A DNA stretch of 64,000 bases from Chamaelirium japonicum (lineage: Eukaryota; Streptophyta; Magnoliopsida; Liliales; Melanthiaceae): the NCBI GenBank assembly GCA_947650365.1, contig OX393549.1, positions 12,964,073-13,028,072 of the forward strand, given 5' to 3'. Position 1 is the stretch's first letter. Each line of letters begins with the position of its first letter. A model generated the notes under the pieces. That model saw only the letters and a list, made by a program, of their open reading frames with translations, was not told where the DNA came from and made no database searches. Positions 60,522-64,000 of this stretch are shown in pieces. The position numbers and the translations under genes were made by a program.

Positions 60522-63328
60522 CATGTCTGTTATCCACTAACTTAAACACATGAATTAAGATGTAATTTAGTTATTCTTCTATTGAGTGTAATTCTCAGAT
60601 ATGTTTTTTCATCATTTCATTTGATTGAGGTGTCATGTGGCTCTTTGAGTCATTATGTGACTTATTAATTACTCATGTGAGTTTAAGTCAATTATTTGAT
60701 AGTTTTTAGTTTGTATAAGACTAATTCCTGTAGGCTCCATTTGTTTAGGAGTAAAATTTCCAGTCAGTTATGTTCTAGTAAGTATTTTGTGATTCCACAA
60801 CAAATACTACATTTGTTTTGAAGTATATGCCAAGGTGTAAAGTATTCCTCATACTTGTGGAATTTCTTTTATCTAAAAGAGCCACTTTCAGATTTCGACA
60901 AACTCGGGTAAATTTCTCCAAACTATATCAAATTTTATCAACGAAATACTTATATCAAATTTTACATCGAAAAAACTGTGGTAATATATTTATTTTACTC
61001 AATTATATACTGTACAATTAGAGATCAATACCTTACTTTTTTACTTGAGTCAGTTTTATTTCAAAATACATGGAGGCATACTGATTCAAAAGTACCAAAG
61101 AAGTCTTAGTTTGGCAATATATTCAGTTAGTTTTGTTTTAGTTCCAGTAAATTGTGTTTTTCATAATATTCAAATGCATGGGTAGCAAGGGTAACATGAG
61201 TAGCAAATGTAACGTGGAACATTGAACTTCAATACAAGTGGTCTCTTTTCCTTCTATATATGGGTGTTAATAAACCTTAGTACGATGATGTCTTCTCATC
61301 TACTCTACTGATGACTCCCATGGTATTTTTTCTAGTAAAGAGTCTAACATCGTCCCTTAAAGACAAATTTATGTAATTTTTCATTCATTTATCTTCAATG
61401 AGCCAATTATGATAAACTTGTTTTCTGTAATCCTGACATAGACACTCTGCCCTTGACTTTGTGCTAGCTTTTTGTCCCTTGTACCAAAAACCTTTTGCTT
61501 CCTTTTGACCTAGTAATTCATTCAATCTTCCTATTTTGTTGTTGTTTTTAAGTATCGAGAAATGGTCAAAATTTGTTATGGGAATGAGAATTAATTGATT
61601 TTCCTTTGTGCAAAATCTAGATCTTCATCTTTGGTGCAAATAAAAATCTTTAGTAGGTGATAGGCCAATGCCTTGCTGCTTTAGAAGGCCTTTAAGATCA
61701 ATTCAGGATGCCAAACCCCAAGATTTGAGTGCTGTCCATGGCAGGACAATTAGCAAAACAATGGAAGATTAACACACTACTTCTAAGCATGAAGAAACAC
61801 ACACAACATAAAAACCATCTCCAAGAAGTGGAAAGTATATATAAGATAAGAGAACTCAAAAATATTTAAGACTAGTGCTCTTTATAGTTCCAGAAAGGTG
61901 TGCGATCAGTTCTGAGATAAAGTTTCAGCAAACTAAGGGCCTGTTTGCCATCAATAGCCAGGATCATTTTGCTATTCATGCCTATACATTTTTTTTTCTG
62001 AAAATTGCATAGGCGGGAAAAAGGAACGATCCTAGGGAACAATGTCAAACCGGTCCTAAAGAGATGATGAAAGTTTTATACTCTGCTGCGATGGTCTTTC
62101 CAGTTGGCTCCTCAAGCGTTGTCGTCAAATCCCTTAGCCGAATCACAGTCCCAAACAAGACAAGGAATATTAGAGCAGCAAAAGGTGGCTTAGAAGGTAG
62201 AGAGAAAAAGTAGGATGAGATCTCTCGGTGGTGAAGAGGGATAAATAGTGCAAAGTCTTCATTATGATGAGAGAGGAATCAATGAAAGAGGCTGACTAAA
62301 AGAGTAGGAATAGAAGTTATATCAATGAATATCAACGGAGAAGTGCAATCCAACACTCAAAGAAGAGCAGAATTTTTTTTATCTAATTCAAGTTTTTCCA
62401 ACCATGGAGATGGAAGGGATCAAATAGGAGGAGATGCATAGGGGAGATGATGGGGCACATGGGGAAGAAGAAAGAGAAAGATAAGGGTTACATTTGGGGG
62501 AAAACCGAGAGAAAGGGAAGAACGACTAGTGGGAGAGGAAATAAGTCATTGAAAACTATGAGCCTCCACCCCAATCCACTGGATTGAAAAAAAGAAGGGG
62601 GCCGTTGGGTTCACATGCTAAAAGAGATAGGGGAGGGAGTCGAGGTCCAAGATGTCTTTTAGTGGTTCGTACTTATATCGAGTTTAAGTTGGCCAAATGC
62701 TGGTTTAACTTAAAACAAATGGCTCCAAGCAAATCAAGATGCAATTACCTTAAGTTTAAATCGAAATGGATCCAAATGGAGGATCCAAAAGACTTAGCTC
62801 AAGCTCTATATGGATATAAATCAAATCAAATAAGATGGGATTCAAAGGACTGCAATTTTAAGTACTGATATAACATCATCACTGAATCTCAATTCCAAGA
62901 ACCCAGAAAATCTCTACTATTTTATTTTGAATTATAAATTGTAAAGTTATTTTGTGATCTTTATTGCTCTTTCATCATCTGGAGTGTCAGTCCTGTATCA
63001 TTTGATATGTTTGAATTTTAGTTCTATGTAAATTTTAATGATAATTACTTGTACTTTATCATATATTTTATTAAAATATTGTGCATCGACTTGCGCTAGA
63101 ATTGAACCTTACCTACCGAAATTATCTTCTAGCTTAACAGCTATATGCCAACCCAAAGTCCAAATTCAAAAGGCTCGAACAATTCCGTGGCAGATGGGCT
63201 TGGGTTGTAAATGAATTATGCTTTCTTAGTTGTAGGTTTGATTCTTAAGAATTTAGGTAAACCTTTTCATACTGGTTGCTCATATACCAACCTTGTACAT
63301 GTATACATATCCCTATAAATTTTTTGGG
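60522..63328 (+). other. Gene-free AT-rich region, probably ARP9 intron 9
   Basis: No ARP9 exon, other gene or RNA was recognised. It contains one MITE-like element (61936-62057). The rest is plain AT-rich DNA. Confidence 0.45.
61936..62057. mobile_element. Small hAT-like MITE
   Basis: The left end AGGGCCTGTTTGCCAT is mirrored at the right end (reverse complement AGGACCGGTTTGACATTG), with inner GGATCATT / GAACGATCC words. About 122 bp, non-coding. Confidence 0.55.
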
Positions 63329-63870
63329 GACTTAGTAAGCCATCCCCGATAAAGAGAAGATCGTTTTAGCCTAAGGACTTTGAAATGCTGTGGACGGAAA
63401 TGCCCTCCATAGCATTTCAAATTTTCTTTTGCCATGCCCCCCGAACCAGTGAACCCCTCTCCCCCACCGTCGGCAGACCTATCCGCCCCCCCCCCCCCCG
63501 CACTCCCCTGCCGGACCTAACCGGACCCCCCCCTCCCCACCGGACCTAACCGAACCCCCCTCCCCCGGTCGGCCAGACCTATTCTACAGGCCATGGGATG
63601 AACCCTAGACCTAACCGAATCCCCGCCACCACCGGAGGTCGAGCTCATCGGGGTCGAGAGGTCAAGCTCTCCTGGGTTTTCGAGGTGCGATGCAGCCGCC
63701 AGGATCGAGGTCGCCGGGGTCGGGAGGTCGAGCTCTCGTTGCTGCCGTCGCCGCTCGGGAGAAAGATGGGGTCGGGAGAGAGATGGGAGAGAGCTGGGGT
63801 TAGTTTCGGTCATATCATGAAAGGGCAGGGACCTTAGGCTAAATGAAACCTTCGAAGGTCCTGTATGCGG
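63329..63870 (+). mobile_element. GC-rich MITE-like repeat, copy 2
   Basis: Same family as 21000-21490 in the opposite orientation. Shared parts: GGACTTAGTAAGCC, GCCTAAGGACTTTGAAATGC, ATAGCATTTCAAATTTTC, GCCATGGGATGAACCCTAGA, and the right part GGACCTTAGGCTAAATGAAA. The interior has a C run (about 63488-63500) and GGTCGAGCTC words; its open frames on both strands are composition artefacts. Confidence 0.6.
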
Positions 63871-64000
63871 GATGGATATGTGGTAGGGACACCGGTGCTA
63901 GTCCACTGAAGACACGTGTCTACAGCCGACGCCGACAGAAGACATCCCAGCAGGTTCAGATTTGGTTCTAGTAACTATGGATTAGCCCACCATGAGATGG
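63871..64000. other. Right edge of the window
   Basis: No feature was recognised in the last 130 bp. Confidence 0.3.

Overview
This window is nuclear DNA of a flowering plant. The reasons are GT-AG introns, plant Ty1/copia elements, an L1-type LINE, a tRNA-derived SINE, many hAT-like and MITE elements, Cassandra-type LTRs carrying a 5S rRNA sequence, and two plant-specific host genes. The GC-rich single-exon RAF1 gene and GC-rich dioxygenase exon beside AT-rich surroundings fit a monocot best, but this is tentative. Most of the window is transposable-element sequence.

Host genes. (1) The first exon of a 2-oxoglutarate/Fe(II) dioxygenase of the ACC-oxidase-homologue group lies at 9223-9731 (-). 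Its catalytic exons are not visible downstream, where repeats occupy the DNA. (2) A complete, intronless RAF1 gene (Rubisco accumulation factor 1, chloroplast) lies at 19424-20785 (-). A copia LTR lies about 150 bp beyond its stop codon, and a GC-rich MITE-like repeat lies about 215 bp upstream of its start. (3) The front of an ARP9 gene (plant actin-related protein 9) runs from 26114 to past 56197 (+). Nine exons, in one consistent frame of 273 codons, are spread over 30 kb, and the rest of the gene lies beyond the right edge.

Layout. 1-387: front of a minus-strand LTR element. 387-5612: copia element 1 (+), broken. 5613-9222: repeat remnants, including a tandem duplication with a SINE in one copy, a minus-strand LTR with primer-binding site, and a Cassandra solo LTR. 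9223-12162: dioxygenase exon and MITEs. 12163-19272: a copia family present as two head-to-head halves on opposite strands. 19424-21022: RAF1 and its promoter. 21000-25838: MITEs, a minisatellite, an unclassified repeat and a hAT-like element. 25849-56197: ARP9. Intron 2 holds a MITE. Intron 5 holds a tandem duplication split by a hAT-like element and a satellite-like array. Intron 6 (13.1 kb) holds a full-length LINE that itself carries a hAT-like insertion, and a Cassandra LTR split by another. Intron 8 (7.7 kb) holds a three-level nest: tandem intron repeats, then a hAT-like element, then a very young non-autonomous LTR element. 56198-64000: the start of intron 9 with copia element 3 (-), MITEs and plain AT-rich DNA.

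The most notable element is the 3,710-bp LTR element at 51331-55040. It has two 1,258-bp LTRs that look identical, a perfect 5-bp target duplication and a tRNA-Met primer site, but only one open frame for a proline-rich protein with no pol domains. Several other insertions have exact target-site duplications, so the order of events can be read. CRISPR arrays, tRNA genes and bacterial features were not seen.
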